The notes beneath the pieces are model-generated. The model saw only the letters and a list, made by a program, of their open reading frames with translations. It made no database searches and was not told where the DNA came from. Positions 1 through 12,382 of a stretch of 64,000 nt of DNA are shown one piece after another (the stretch's first letter is position 1; each line of letters begins with the position of its first letter). Position numbers and translations under genes: made by a program. This DNA is from Ilyonectria destructans (taxonomy: Eukaryota; Ascomycota; Sordariomycetes; Hypocreales; Nectriaceae): contig JAHEWK010000015.1 of the NCBI GenBank assembly GCA_020740775.1, positions 558,001 to 622,000 of the forward strand, in the 5' to 3' direction.

Positions 1-450
1 CAAGAAATTATCGAAAATCTGACAAAGGAGGTGGAGGAGACGATATCGACGCCATATCGCCAGTACATCTCATCAACCCATGATATGCGAGAAACACTAC
101 GCGTCCTGAGGCAGAAGTTGATGCTGCCACCACATGAAGAGACCAAGAGAGCCAGAGCAAAGTTTTACCAGCTTGCTCATCGACGCGGTCCAAGGGATTG
201 GACTGATTGGGCAAGACAATTCGGATCAGCCTACAAACAGGCTATTCGCTTCGAAGTTAAGGGTATGAACGAGTCATTGGCAGTAGATGCATTCCTCAAT
301 GCATCTCGCAAGCAATCATCAGTATTTACAAGCTGTTGGTATGAAAATAGAATGTCTGAAAAGGATTTTGAGGGAAAGGAGCTCAAGGTAGCTGACCTCG
401 TCAATTCTTTCTGCCGATGCCAGTACAGGTTAGAGATGTTAGGTAACTGA
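1..450 (+). mobile_element. Ty1/copia-type Gag fragment, open at the left edge
   Basis: The reading frame is open from the first base and stops at 448-450, so only the C-terminal part of a protein (about 149 residues) is present. The order of features resembles fungal Ty1/copia Gag: an LRxLRxKL segment, a region rich in Arg/Lys with RGPRDW, an aromatic WARQFGSAYKQA helix, a DAFLNA block and a final SCWYENRM block. No zinc knuckle, protease, integrase or reverse transcriptase follows, and the next 2.7 kb has no long frame, so the element is broken here. Whether the missing 5' part exists cannot be seen from this window. A host protein of unknown function is the alternative. Confidence 0.5.
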
Positions 451-3225
451 ATACTGGGCATGGAGATGCGGCTTCAGTACGGTCAATGCAGTCTATTACA
501 TCATGAGAGCATTAACGGATCCAATCTTCATTTGACTAGGAATTAAGAGACATTATCATCAGATCCCAATCACAAGATGTGACACAGTCAGATCATGGAA
601 ATTGACGATGCCGAGGAACAACAAAATGCCTTAGATGGCCCGGATAAGCCGGATCCTAATCATCATCATTGAGCGAAGCTAGAGGAACCTTATTACTAAA
701 GCTCTCACATTCTGGGTTCACGCTTTCCCCCCCATAAATTTCCACTCTCTGATGTGACAAGATGTGTTCGACCTGTGGCAATGCTCTCAAGCGATGTTTA
801 AATTGTAACATCGACTAATATATCCGTATGAATCATCGTACACATGGCTTAAATAGCAAATGAGCACATGCAATATTTGTCTCGCTATCAAGTAAAATAG
901 TTCATGTCTAGTCCCCTGTGTTGCATCTAGTGGATGGAAATGATCATATGTGCGAGAAGCTCTTGATATTCTTCCTATCTAAAAGAGGGTCTTTTTGGGT
1001 CAGTCTTATGGATGAAGAGACTGATGATGACCTCGGATGACCTCGGACAGCCGAGAGGCTCCGGATCCTTCGGAGTCTTTGGCTTCAACTAGCTATAGAT
1101 AAAATCAAGGAAAAGCTAGGCCTAGGGCTTATCTGATGATGAGGCCGGTGACGAGGCAAGTGGCGATGGACGCCTGTGATGACAGAAGGAAAGCTTCACT
1201 TCCGTCACAACCGCAGAAATCCGATATCCCGATATCCTGATACATGTGACACCCTGTTATCGAAAAAGTCGGCCAAATGGTTCGTCGATTTTTGTTGGGT
1301 CAACTGGAAGGAAGAACCCAACAGGAGACCCTTAAGCCTCATCGACACCCCTGTTGTCCTTGATTTAAATGATTCGATTTTTGTTGGATTCCAGAGCAAG
1401 TGTTATTCAGCGCTTGTACCCAGTTTACATGGACTGGAACGTCGTAGGAGGAAACAAAAATGTCGGCGAGAAATAGGGAAATCACCTAGGCCCTGCCCTG
1501 GCCCATGTGTTTCGTATATACAAGGTGATTAGACTCAAAACTCGTAGCGTACTGCCTTATTTGGATATTCCCAGTTCTGGAGTCCTCATATGGATATAAG
1601 TACTTGGGAGCAGACCTTGCCAACCCATATCGGTCTGATCATCCCCCTCTTTCAGATATTGATGCTATTCTGATGGGCCAATCAAAAAACGCACTAGAGT
1701 CTTCTCATTAAAATGACTGGGGGTAGTGTTGATCGGCCAGCCAAGTTTGAGTCCCATTGTGTGGTCTTGGTAGAGAGGCTAAGGGGAAGCTTCTCATGCG
1801 CTGGGGCTGACGTAGCATGTTCCTTACGGCACATACTGTGACTGTGATGGAGGGTGGGATGGAGAGGACGGCCTGTGTGATGATACTACCAATGCTGAGT
1901 TAGGCCACCAATAACCTCCCTCTGATGAAGATACGGCTGGGATGGCCGCTGAGTTGTGCAACCCCAAATTAGCACTACAAGTTCTTATAGGCTCCAAGAA
2001 AGAGCGTTTCAAGATTTTGACAGGGTGTGGAGCCGCCTGCAGATACGACTAACACGAGGAGGGGGATCAGCGTTACTCGCCTCATGCTTCTACTCTATTC
2101 CTGGCTACTTCTTGCATATCTTTCAGTCATTCGTCGTTCTCGAGAACCCTTTTAAATGAGCTGAACTCGGGGATCTGACCCCTGTTTGGGGTACGTTGCA
2201 GCGCATGCCGCAGTATCGGGTACAGTACCGTCATGATCCTATTCGCTAGACGACGTCGGGCTAAAGCGCCCTCGTGGAACAAAATCAGGCTGGGGAGTAG
2301 TATTAAGGTGGGCTGCTGAACATGAAGTTACCAATGCGGTCCAGTCATGGTTGAGAACTAATATTTGATCGAGAAGAAGAGAGCCCCCGTGCCTTGCTTG
2401 GCAGGGACGAGGCTCCTGAGAGGGACAATCTGGGTTCACTTGACGTCAAAATCCGGCCCTGTTCGTCTTCGCAAGGTAGGGTTCGCTACTGGAAACTTCT
2501 TAGTGCCTGTACAAGGAGCCGTTTATCCGCCGAGTGAGCATCACATCGATCGAAAGTCGTCCGATGGCATTTGATTGAGTAGGGGCATCGGAACTGACAT
2601 AGCTTGTAGCATGAGTCGGCAGAAAGCAGTGTCATGAATCATATATTACAACTAAGCAAACTTGTATGCTTTTTTGTATTGAACCGAGACTCGAGCGCAT
2701 CCCCCGTTGTTGACTTTGGCCTCTCTGTCGGAAATTGTGCGGGCTTTCCAGCATGCTATAGCAATGCCTGCCATCGCTTTAGATCTGGTGATAACTGGCA
2801 TTCAAAATTTCACTATCATCCGGAGTTTGGAGTTGATTGTGCTTGCCAAGGTTGGGCGTCATTGATTCCAACGAAATGTGAGCTGCAAAGCAACCATAAT
2901 CTAAATAAAACAGGGGTATAACCCCAGTGCTTACCCGGAAATCGGGGTCAAATTCGTCCACCCGATCCTCCGTTGGTCGATAGAGTGTTACATGCAGTAG
3001 CTCGACAGGGGTGATGGAAACTCACTAAATGCCTTGTTATCCGAAGGCAATTCAGCTGTATTTAGTCCAGAACCCGTGGTCTGCCAGTCCGATACAATTT
3101 CAATTGCTTATGCGTGTTCCCTACTTAAATCTTCGACCGTCCCTACGATGATTTGATGCCAGATACCCTCTTCTATCTTGATTGAAAGACTTTACATTCC
3201 ACATTCCTACCCTTGTCTAATCAGC
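451..3225. other. gene-free stretch, 2.8 kb
   Basis: No frame here has recognisable domains, convincing splice sites or codon use like the neighbours. The longest frame (1176-1532) is low in pattern and looks accidental. A short direct repeat of TGACCTCGGA occurs near 1028-1048. Together with the Gag remnant at the edge it is probably decayed repeat sequence plus the promoter of the next gene, but no element ends are visible. Confidence 0.5.
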
Positions 3226-3971
3226 ATGCGGTTGATCATCACCCTCAGCTATGTTGGCGTAGCCTACGCCTCCGTTGCCCAGTTTGTTGGCCGAGTCTCG
3301 CCGGGGATAGTATTTGGTGGGCTAGAAGAGCGCCAGGTCCATATCTGCAACCCCGTTCCCCCTCCTTACACCTGCGAGAGGTCATGTGGTCCAGGATATG
3401 CCAATTGTTTCGGATTATGCTACAACGCGGGAGCGGGAGCTGTGTGCTGCTCAGACGGCAGTATGTCTCGATCCTAACAACCTTCTCAGTAGAACAGAAT
3501 TAACGTCTTGTAGGTTCCTGTCCATCAGGCACTCGCTGTACTGACACGGCTTGCTGCCCCGATGACGTCTCTCTCGAGGAATGCGGCGCACATTATACCC
3601 TAACGATTGTCCCACCTGATGCGACAACAGGCCTTCCGGAGCCAACCACCGTGGAGAAAACCATTTCTGAGGAAACCACCTTTGTTGAAACTACAACTTC
3701 AGTTGAGATTACAACTTCCGAAGAACCTGCCACTTCGGAGGAACCGACCTCCGAGGCAGCTACCTCTGTCCCCGAGCCGACTGTCGATACTTCAACCACG
3801 GACCTCTCGGTCCCCACCACATCAGAGCTTGTGTCTACCCCGACTACCCCTACAAATAGCTCTGCTACGACTTCTATCGTCGTTGTACCAACCAATAGTG
3901 CCGGCCGAAATGCAGGATATGATTTGATGCTCGTCTTTGGATGCTTCGGTGCTGCCTTGGTTGTTTTCTAA
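3226..3971 (+). CDS. secreted GPI-anchored Cys-rich, Ser/Thr-rich cell-wall protein
   Basis: Two exons, 3226-3460 and 3514-3971, give 230 residues. The intron (3461-3513) has GTATGT, a CTAAC box and TAG. The start was chosen at 3226 because it begins a signal peptide (MRLIITLSYVGVAYAS). Residues of about 40-100 form a Cys-rich module with 12 cysteines, including a SCGPG motif, CYN..CC, CPSGTRC and a CCPD...EECGA ending. This module is common in fungal GPI-anchored Ser/Thr-rich proteins. A long Thr/Ser/Glu-rich stalk follows, suited to O-glycosylation. The C terminus has a small-residue omega region (NSAGRNAG) and a hydrophobic tail ending at the stop, as expected for GPI attachment. The protein is likely displayed on the plasma membrane or wall. 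No enzymatic motif is visible. Confidence 0.82.
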
Positions 3972-4423
3972 TCCAACATTGTTGATGGGAACATTAATAC
4001 CTGATTTAAGATGAATAATGCAGAATTTGGGGGCCGTTATATTGAATCCTTGAAGTTGTGTAAGCTTTTAGGTTTCTTTAGCAAGCTTAGTGACGACTCT
4101 GTCGCTTGTCTTGGTTAGACCAAGTCAAGTATGGCGAATTGATAAGACTCTCCGCGTGTTTCAGTGAATCCAGCTGGTTTTGCTGTGTTATCATGTCTTC
4201 GCCTTATTGATTTTTAGTTAATATTTGCATGTGTTTAAGGGGTTCCTTTTCAGGACTAACTGCTTTTCGCGATAGCATTGAGTGAGTATGAGGCATCCAT
4301 GTATCACCTCATGACTCCTCTGCATACGTTTAAAAAGATAGGTGGATTTTGAAACTCATGATCGAAGTAGTAATTCCATACGAGACAGGAGAGAGTACAA
4401 CTTTTATTCTCATTAAGATGACC

Positions 4424-7275
4424 TCATTCACCAAAGTCTTCCATGCTGTCAAGAAAAGGAGCAAGCGAAAGCCAGGTCACCCCTGATGAATCATTCATCA
4501 AAGGATTATACGCCTGATCAAGTCCAAAAGAGTCGTCTTGAAAGAGGTGCAAGGAGGGGAATTCGTCGTTGTGTGAGGAATGTTCGGCCTGTAGATTCCC
4601 CGCAGACACATTCTCATGATTCAAATCTTCTCCAGTCTGGATATTGCCTCGGTTTCCAAACTGACTATCACCTATGAGAACACAATTAGCTGGTTATATC
4701 ATCAAGCTACATGGATCGAGCACGTACCGTTTCGGTAGCTGAAAACCTCTCGCTCTACTGATTCAAGTATCTTGCTACACTGCCGTGCCGATCGGCTCCT
4801 AGGGCTATACTCCCGTAGGAAATCTAAACAACGATTCCAGCTACTTGTGAGTGAGCTTTCATCGACAGATTTGATATATTCTGGTGAGCAAAGTAGGCCG
4901 AGGATGAGGACAAGGGCGCAACTATGAATATCTATGCGCACCAGGTAAGGTATTAGCAACATAGAATGAATAGCAAGGACATGGACAAAACGCACAGAAT
5001 ACGTTATACCAAGGTGCTGGTAACAAGTCGCATTCCGCGTTCAGGTTGACAGTGATGAGGTTGACAAGCTCTTGGGCAACGGATACACACAAGTTGGCCG
5101 CCTTGACGAGCATGCCTTGTCGCATGTTCGTATTAAATGACTCATTGTCTTGCAATGCCTTACTAGAATCGCTGGCCAGACCGCTGAGTACAGACAAAAC
5201 TGGCCTGAGCATAACAAGTCGGACGTGTAGATATCTGGAATCATGAGGTTAGTTTCTTCCTCTCCTCATTCCATAAAATAGCGTCAGATACCTTGCTTCA
5301 AGTACTATCCTTTGTCTGCGAAACATTAAATGACCCTCGAGTATTGGTGGATTGGGAGCGACAGGTTCATCTTTGTACATCTCCACTCTCAAGTGTACTG
5401 GAAGCTCATTGCGCCATGTAGTGAGCAGGCCATCTACATTTAGGATTGCCTGGAGATCATCGTCTTTAATAGACCTCACTTTTAGCGAGGTCGGTCTGCA
5501 GTGACTCCCAATACCGGCGTCCGTAGGATCTTCGTGCTCAGTGTCTGAGCCACCATTGTAGACCGTGGTAAGGACCTGACCCAGGATTTCCTTCAGTTTT
5601 ACGGCCTGAACATAGCAGTCTATTTTGCTAGGGGGATAATCTGGCTGTGATCCAGGTGCCTCGGGAAATCGGGTGAGAAATTCATCATCTATTGCGGAGG
5701 GGAGGAGGAGTTGATTCTGCGACTTCGTCAGATGAATCATCAATGGGCGTCCGTATGCCAGAGAGAGAACCCTTTCAGAAATCAGTGACCCTTTCCGGAA
5801 AATTAGAATATCTACCAGGGGTTAGGGACTCACCGATCGAGAAAAACACATCCAGTCCATGCTCTCTTCCGCATTTCAGTGTCGACTTGGTCAACCCGTT
5901 GTTGGCGGCCGCCCTGGGCATATCCCCGCTTTTCGTGATGCAAGCCAATGCCTTGTGCTACACGAATTGCTAGTCCAACAATGTTCCAACACGAGCTCGA
6001 CATATCGGTGCTTTGGAGATACTGGCCCATCAACAGGAGCGCTTGGACGAGAGGCAAGCTACCTTGCGCCAACAGGTCGAAGTCCAGGAGCGCCTTTGAG
6101 CGCTCAAAAAAGGGCCTGCTCAACCGATCACGGTCATGTGGATCAATTTTTGGATTGAAAAGAGCCCCCAAAGCGAAAACAATATTAAGCAGACAGTAAA
6201 ATAGCTTCTCGTCGAGAGTGTCATAACACCCAAGGCTGTGGGAGGTACTGCGATATCGACTTTCCGATTCGTTTTGTGGGTTCCATATGGTGAGATAGCG
6301 TTTCTCAAAGGATGGCTGATGCAGGAATGGATACAGTGAGTGAACCCAGCCCCAATAACTGGCAATGAGACTATCAGCCTCTGGACGTGGTGGAACACTA
6401 AACCCGAACATGGTATTACGCCCACCACTACCGGACCCAGCGAAGGAGGTGGCTTCTTTTAGGCAAATGGTACAGGGGTCCGACCCGTCCGATATTAGAG
6501 GCTCGTGGCCACAAGGCCTTCGACACATGGCAGTACGAGCCTCGCCAAGAAGATTGACGGTGCTTGAGGGTCCAAAGTAGGCGGATGGTGGTCGAGCATG
6601 TGGATCAGTAATGCCATTGATCGAGCTGGCGATGCCCATAGCGTCCACTCCCGATTCGGTGCTTTCCGAGTCAAAGGTATTTCTCCTAACATGCTGAAAA
6701 GCTGTACCGGGTGGCCCATGTCCTCTACGCTCGTTCATTGAGAACGGAGCATGAGATGCTGACTGAGTACCATCACGAGCCGTTGTAAGACTTCTGATTG
6801 AAATGCGGTCGGTCCGCAGATTTTTAAGCGAGGTTTCCACGTTCTGAACACTCGGTCTTGACTGGGATTCCCAATTTGCCGGTTGTGGAGGAGATGTTGT
6901 CGGTGTGTCATTGTTGTTCAACGCATTCGTCCCCGCGGCCCGTGCCTGTGCCTCTTCCAGTTCCTTGATGCGGCTCTTCAACCCGTCGACATAGCTACGA
7001 AGAATTCAGAATTATCCAATGTACTTCTGGTCAAATCTCCAGCGCAGATGTTGTTCAGCCTACCTGTCCCTGTACCACCCCTTGCTGTTGCGCTCCTCCC
7101 TCCAGATGCAGCGCCGGGAAAGCCGACTGGTGCATGTGCCACATGTTGGTTTAACACCGTCACACTTGCGCTTCTTCTCGCGACATTCCTCGCAGGCCAC
7201 TGCCGTGCGGCGACGTTTCCCTGGTCTCCCGGATTCGTGTGGCCCTTGTGGAGATCTCTGTAACATGAAATCCAT
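4424..7275 (-). CDS. Zn(II)2Cys6 fungal-specific transcription factor
   Basis: Six exons on the minus strand: 7275-7064, 6994-5834, 5771-5292, 5234-4996, 4931-4728 and 4671-4424. They join in frame to 847 residues. Cys28, 31, 38, 45, 48 and 56 form the binuclear zinc cluster (CX2CX6CX6CX2CX7C), preceded by KRRRT and followed by a short coiled-coil linker (LKSRIKELEEAQ). Residues of about 280-700 match the fungal-specific transcription factor domain, with YWGWVHSLYPFLHQPSF, the VAQGIGLHHEKRG block and RRQRIVLEARYLHVR. The family's WYNVFY motif appears only after removing the 64-nt intron 4932-4995. Without that intron the frame seems shifted. The protein should act in the nucleus as a DNA-binding regulator. 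Targets cannot be inferred, since its neighbours are not an obvious pathway. Confidence 0.88.
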
Positions 7276-9637
7276 TGGAAAGGCGAATGTTGGAGAGAGT
7301 TGGGGGGAGGAGTTGACTAATAATCCTGGGGCTTGGTATTCTCATCCAGTCTCAATCATCATCCATGCCGTTCGAGAGAGCTTGCCAAGCTAAGAAGTCC
7401 ACTTCAAGTTTGTCCCAGAAGAAAGACGAGAAAACAGATTCATGACGCTGCCACGTCAGGTGACCACCCCGCATCCCCGCGTTTTCGTTCAGACCCATGC
7501 AAAATGGCCAACTTCTCCGCAGACCCTTAGCTAAGGATAAGTACAGTCATATCTACGAAGGTTGGCGCAGGGAGTTTGGCAACTTCAAGGTCACTCGGCA
7601 ACCCCTCACACAGTACTATCTATGGGTACATAATAAGACCAGAAAAGTACTTCTCGAGGATAAGCACTAAGCCCTAGTACCTTGTGTACCCTAATTCTTA
7701 TAATAATCTACTAAGCAATAGAGGTATTATAAGGGCTTTACCCCTAAAGAATAATAATAAAAAGCGATATAGTATACACTATAGTGTACCTTATACTTAT
7801 AGTAATTAATGCATCACTCTTCGTGAGCTTATACTAAGCTTCAATACAGAGCTTGCTAAAGTCTCGTGCATTGCATGCCAAATAACAGGGACTTTATAGA
7901 GGCTTCCTTCTGAAATATACATACTATATCACACTATGCACATGGTACGTACTTAGACTTGGCGAAGTTGTCAAACTTCCTGCGTCAGCCTTTGTAATGG
8001 TTGTGTTGAATAAGCGTCGAGGTTTTACGGGTGTAGGGTTGTTGTTGGGAACCCTTGAAGCTTTATTTGCTTTGAAAAGGCGTTCATCGAGACCAACAAT
8101 AGGACTGATTTGTTACGTAGGACTGTGCCCGTCAGTGCGTTCATAGCGTACGCCAATGCTAACATATGTGAACATACAGAGCACCAAGACTTGTTCCAAC
8201 TACTTCGTACGTAATTTAAACCCTGCTTTCACTTGCTCTACGTCCACTCAGAGCAACTCACCCCGGGCTTCATTTATCAAAGATCCGCCGTGGGCGTCCA
8301 GGATGAATCTATTGTACAGTTCATTTGAGGTAGAAATAGCCTTTGGCTTCCCAAAGCTTACGATAGGCACCCAGGAAAGGGACCATCCATGTCATTATTT
8401 CTTGGTGCTGGCAGGGTTATTCCCGTGTCAGCATATTGGCTGGATTATTATACCATACAGTCATGCATTGCGTGGAGATAATGACAACTCTATCAGTTGG
8501 AGCAAATTTCACATCATGTATTCTACTTGATAAGGGGTTATTCAAGGCTATACTTGGGAAACATCATAGCTGGAAGTATATACTTGGTCACCCAATCTGC
8601 ATCACCATAGCGTGGATGAGATTGTGTTGGTTGGTGTGAGGAAGTTTGCCCTGATGCGCTTGGGTACTCCCGGGTAAAGTCTTAGTTATTCGTGCCTCCA
8701 TCGACACTAACGATAAGACCCTAAACATAATCTCCATTTGCAGTATTCCTTAGAATAAGCTCAAGAACAACTTTGGGACAGATTTATAAATAGGAACTTA
8801 CCCTCACCGCACACAGGGATTACAGAAGGACGGCTTGCAATATTCCGCGAACCTGTTCCCACCAACAACCACCAATCAATGGCACCCTAAATCTCCGAGA
8901 CGAAATAACAGACCTCAAAAGCAAATGCTCAATACGCTGTATGCGTCGAAACCCGCGTACCCGGCGTACGTCGTATTCTCGGATTCGGCGGACGACTGCC
9001 AGGGGCCGGTTCAGCCCGCACGTCGTAATGCGGCGCAGTTTGCAGTTGAGAGCGACGGGGCGCAGGGCTTGAAGCGGGACGAACCCGCATGACGATGCCT
9101 ACTGAGGTACCTCAAATAGATGCCTTACGTCATTCGCGGGCCAGCCAAACCAGGGGTGTTAGGCAGCTAATTAGCACCTTGTGGCAGTTCTGGAGCTCCT
9201 TCCCAGCCGTTCCGAGACGGCGGGAAGGTACCTGTCTATCTACGTAGTAATGCCACTCAGACGGTAGGTGCGCACACAGACTCGCGCCTCCCACTTTAAA
9301 CGTCCAGGTACCGGACCTCTCCCACCATTCTGCCCTTTGCGACAAAAGTTGGGGCGACGTCGTTTTTTTGCATCTTCACTCTTGCAACGTCGTTGACGAC
9401 TGACAAACAGCTCGGGGGACCAATCCTTTCCCTTATTCGTTCCACAGATAACGACAGGATTCTCTCCTTGCATAGTTTTGCTATTTCTGGCTCGCTGCTT
9501 TTTTTTTTTTTATATTCGCTCCTTGCTTTGCTCTCACCCTGTTCCGAGCCGGCCGAGACATCACCACCACGCACCAAGATCGAGATTCTGTACTCGCAAC
9601 GACTGGGAGCACACGCGACACACGCAGCACCGCCAGC
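7276..9637. other. gene-poor stretch with AT-rich island
   Basis: No supported gene. The segment at about 7680-7830 is very rich in TA and TAT runs, such as TATAGTATACACTATAGTG, unlike the GC-rich genes on both sides. It may be a decayed repeat. Frames at 8156-8530 and 8835-9092 show no domains. The last 300 bases hold a T(13) run and CT-rich tracts typical of the promoter of the downstream acyltransferase gene. Confidence 0.5.
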
Positions 9638-11617
9638 ATGAGCCCGTCGGCTGACGTCACGGCCACTGGCCACGCCAACGATCACGACCATGTCCTCCGC
9701 CCGCGCCCGCGCAAGCCGCAACATTCGCAGGTCTCACAATTCCGCATCTCCTCTGCCAGCGACGGTGATGGCCACCTCACCTTGACACAACCGGATGGCC
9801 TCAGTGCCACCACCAGTGGAATGACGAGGTATGCTCTCACCACCCCAGCTTCGCATCGTATCGCTAACCGTCGGTGTCTCCAGCGGCCGTTCCACACCCA
9901 TCCCCGATAACGCTCCTCCCTCCGTCAAGTCTCTCTCCACCGTCCGCAAACAACTCCGTGCCGAGCAGCGCCGTCGCATCTTCCCGACGATCGAATTCGC
10001 TTCGCGAGTTAGCCACTTCGACCCGACTAGCGACTACCGAGACTTCCATGGCTTCTTTAATCTCTTCTGGATTGGCCTTGCTATCATGGGCATCACGTCG
10101 ATGCTGCGCAACATGAAGGACACTGGTTTCCCGCTCCGCTTTCAGATCTGGAGCCTCTTCACTGTTAAGCTCTGGCACCTTGCCGTCGCCGACTTCCTCA
10201 TGGTTGCTACCACGGCTATCAGCTTGCCCCTACACCGAGCTGCCCGCGCCGCGCCCGAGGGGGGTGCTATGAGCTGGAGCCGTGGTGGCATGGCCCTCCA
10301 GAGCATCTTCCAGGTCGGCTGGTTGTCCCTATGGATCGCCGTCCCCTTCCTCCTCGAGTGGACATGGACCGCACAAGTCTTCTTCCTCTTACACACCATG
10401 GTCCTTCTCATGAAGATGCACTCGTATGCCTTCTATAATGGACACTTGTCAGAGACGGAAAAGCGACTCCACGCTCTGGACAACCCCACTGCCGCTGACC
10501 GTCGCCCGGCCTATCTCTATCCCACTGCGGATGGTGCGGTAGGTCCCGAAGGCACCTCGGGCGGAAGCTCCGGCTCTAGGTCCGGTGGCAAGAAGCGCCG
10601 TCGCCAGGCAAGTCGACGAAGACAGCAGCAGAAGCAGCGACCTCGTCCCGAGAGCGACAGCAACAAGAGCAACGATGACGACGAGATCAGTGGCCTCACT
10701 AGCATCCACCCCCAGCCGCCCTCCAGCCCTGGCGCCGGCGCCAGTGCCAACACCAGCGGCGACGAAGTTGAAACTCTGCGTGAAGAACTCGCCCGCGAGC
10801 TCACCAGTCCCATGGGTAATGTCACATACCCTCGTAACCTTACCTGGCCGAACTACTGCGACTACATCTTTTGCCCGACTTTGTGCTACGAGATCGAGTA
10901 CCCCCGCACTTCCTCTATCAACTGGACATCGCTTATTGCCAAGATCGCAGCCACGTTTGGCTGCATCTTCCTCCTCACCATCATTTCCGAAGAATTTATC
11001 CTGCCTGTCCTTGTCGACGCCTCAACACGTCTCGATGCCGTTCCCGCCGTCTCCTCCGTGTCCGAGTCAGCTCTCATCCTCGCCGAGACCATCTCGTGGC
11101 TCCTCTTTCCTTTTATGCTCACCTTCCTCCTCGTGTTTCTCGTCATCTTTGAGTACATACTCGGCGCCTTCGCTGAGATCACCTACTTCGGTGACCGCCA
11201 CTTCTACTCGGACTGGTGGAATTCCACCGACTGGATGGAGTTTTCTCGCGAGTGGAATGTACCCGTTTACAGCTTCCTTCGTCGCCATGTCTACGGCGCT
11301 TCCCGCCCCCGCGTCGGCAAGAGCGGCGCCACGGTCATCACGTTTCTCATCTCTGCTGTTGGCCATGAGATTGTCATGGCATGCATTACTAAGAAGCTCC
11401 GTGGATATGGCTTCGTCTGCCAGATGCTCCAGCTGCCCATTGTAGTGCTTCAGCGTACCCGATGGGTCCGTGACCGCGAGACCCTTAACAACGTCTGCTT
11501 CTGGTGTTCTATGATTCTTGGACTTAGCTTGGTACGTCCTGACTTTCTCCAACAAGTCCTTCCGTGAACAGTTCGCTAACAGGCTAATAGATCTGCGCCC
11601 TTTACGTCCTCGTTTAG
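9638..11617 (+). CDS. ARE2: sterol O-acyltransferase (MBOAT family, ARE1/ARE2-like)
   Basis: Three exons, 9638-9828, 9884-11531 and 11591-11617, encode 621 residues. The tiny last exon adds ICALYVLV, the hydrophobic end usual for this family. The enzyme esterifies sterols with fatty acyl-CoA in the endoplasmic reticulum to make steryl esters for lipid droplets. The sequence has several membrane segments, the MHSYAFYNGH motif, the MBOAT signature FYSDWWNSTDWMEFSREWNV, and the conserved membrane His in SAVGHEIVMA. This order fits ARE-type enzymes better than DGAT1. An unusual low-complexity cytosolic insert rich in Arg/Gln/Ser/Gly follows the first membrane block. The N-terminal 60 residues are soluble and variable. 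The gene is convergent with the Hsp90 gene. Confidence 0.9.
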
Positions 11618-11818
11618 TCTCAACATACGACACCACGCTTTATAGAATGCACCCATCCCCTCCAATTTCGCGAGGGGCATGTACACTACCTAAACCCTCA
11701 GGGGACGTTTCTCTCATTTGGATTTTCCTACTCGGCTCTCTGATTCAGGCATACCCGGTTGCCTTGGAACACACATGTACAATAATAGGAAACCGACTTG
11801 GAAGAAGGCATGGCGGAA

Positions 11819-11875
11819 GGAATGGAAGGACGGAAGGAAGGAAGGAAGGAAAGATAGAAAGAAGGAAGGGCATTG
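11819..11875. repeat. GGAA-type microsatellite
   Basis: A purine-only tract of repeated GGAA/GAAGGAAG units lies in the 3' spacer between the convergent acyltransferase and Hsp90 genes. No coding role is visible. Confidence 0.8.
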
Positions 11876-12382
11876 CAAGATCAGTGCCCTAGCCATCTGG
11901 CTTAGATATATACCCGCTTAGGCCTTGTTAATTTTGACAATCAAGTAGTTTTGCTACTGATTTTAAAGACTACTCTTTGCATCGTGAGATCTAACGTCGG
12001 CTCCTTATATCTCAAGAAAGGACATGTACGCAGCAAGGCGTCACTGCGGAAGCTTACGGACAAGGCTGGGCGAGTAGTTAAACTGGGACAATGTTTCACG
12101 GTTTCACAAGCCAAAATTGTTTGAACGGGCACGCAGATTTGTTCTATACCATTCCATTTCTTGCATCTACCTCATCTTGTCTCATGATCATAGTGCTAGC
12201 TAGAATTACACTCTGTCCCCTTCCAATGGATTGGGGAATTATGGTAAAAGCGGCTGCGCATCATTCAACGTTGCCGCGTCAGAAAAACCAGGAAGACGTA
12301 AAGACCATGTGCTCTCAAAAAACCGAAATCCCTTCAACTCCGTAGACTTTTTGTGGTATCCCGTGTCTCATGCGCTGGTCAT

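Noticed and set aside
1176..1532. 118-codon plus-strand frame
   Set aside because: No domain, no introns or neighbours that support it, and a mixed composition like chance frames around it.
3593..3895. 100-codon minus-strand frame rich in Val/Ser
   Set aside because: Antisense of the Thr/Glu-rich stalk of the GPI-anchored protein.
4932..4995. apparent frameshift in the Zn2Cys6 factor
   Set aside because: Removing a 64-nt intron with a GTGCGT donor and GCATAG acceptor restores WYNVFY and the frame, so the gene is intact.
8156..8530. 124-codon plus-strand frame
   Set aside because: No recognisable motif; it lies in a gene-poor stretch next to an AT-rich island.
10585..11445. 286-codon plus-strand frame inside the acyltransferase gene
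   Set aside because: Out-of-frame shadow of the sterol O-acyltransferase with Ser/Pro/Arg-rich composition and no domain.
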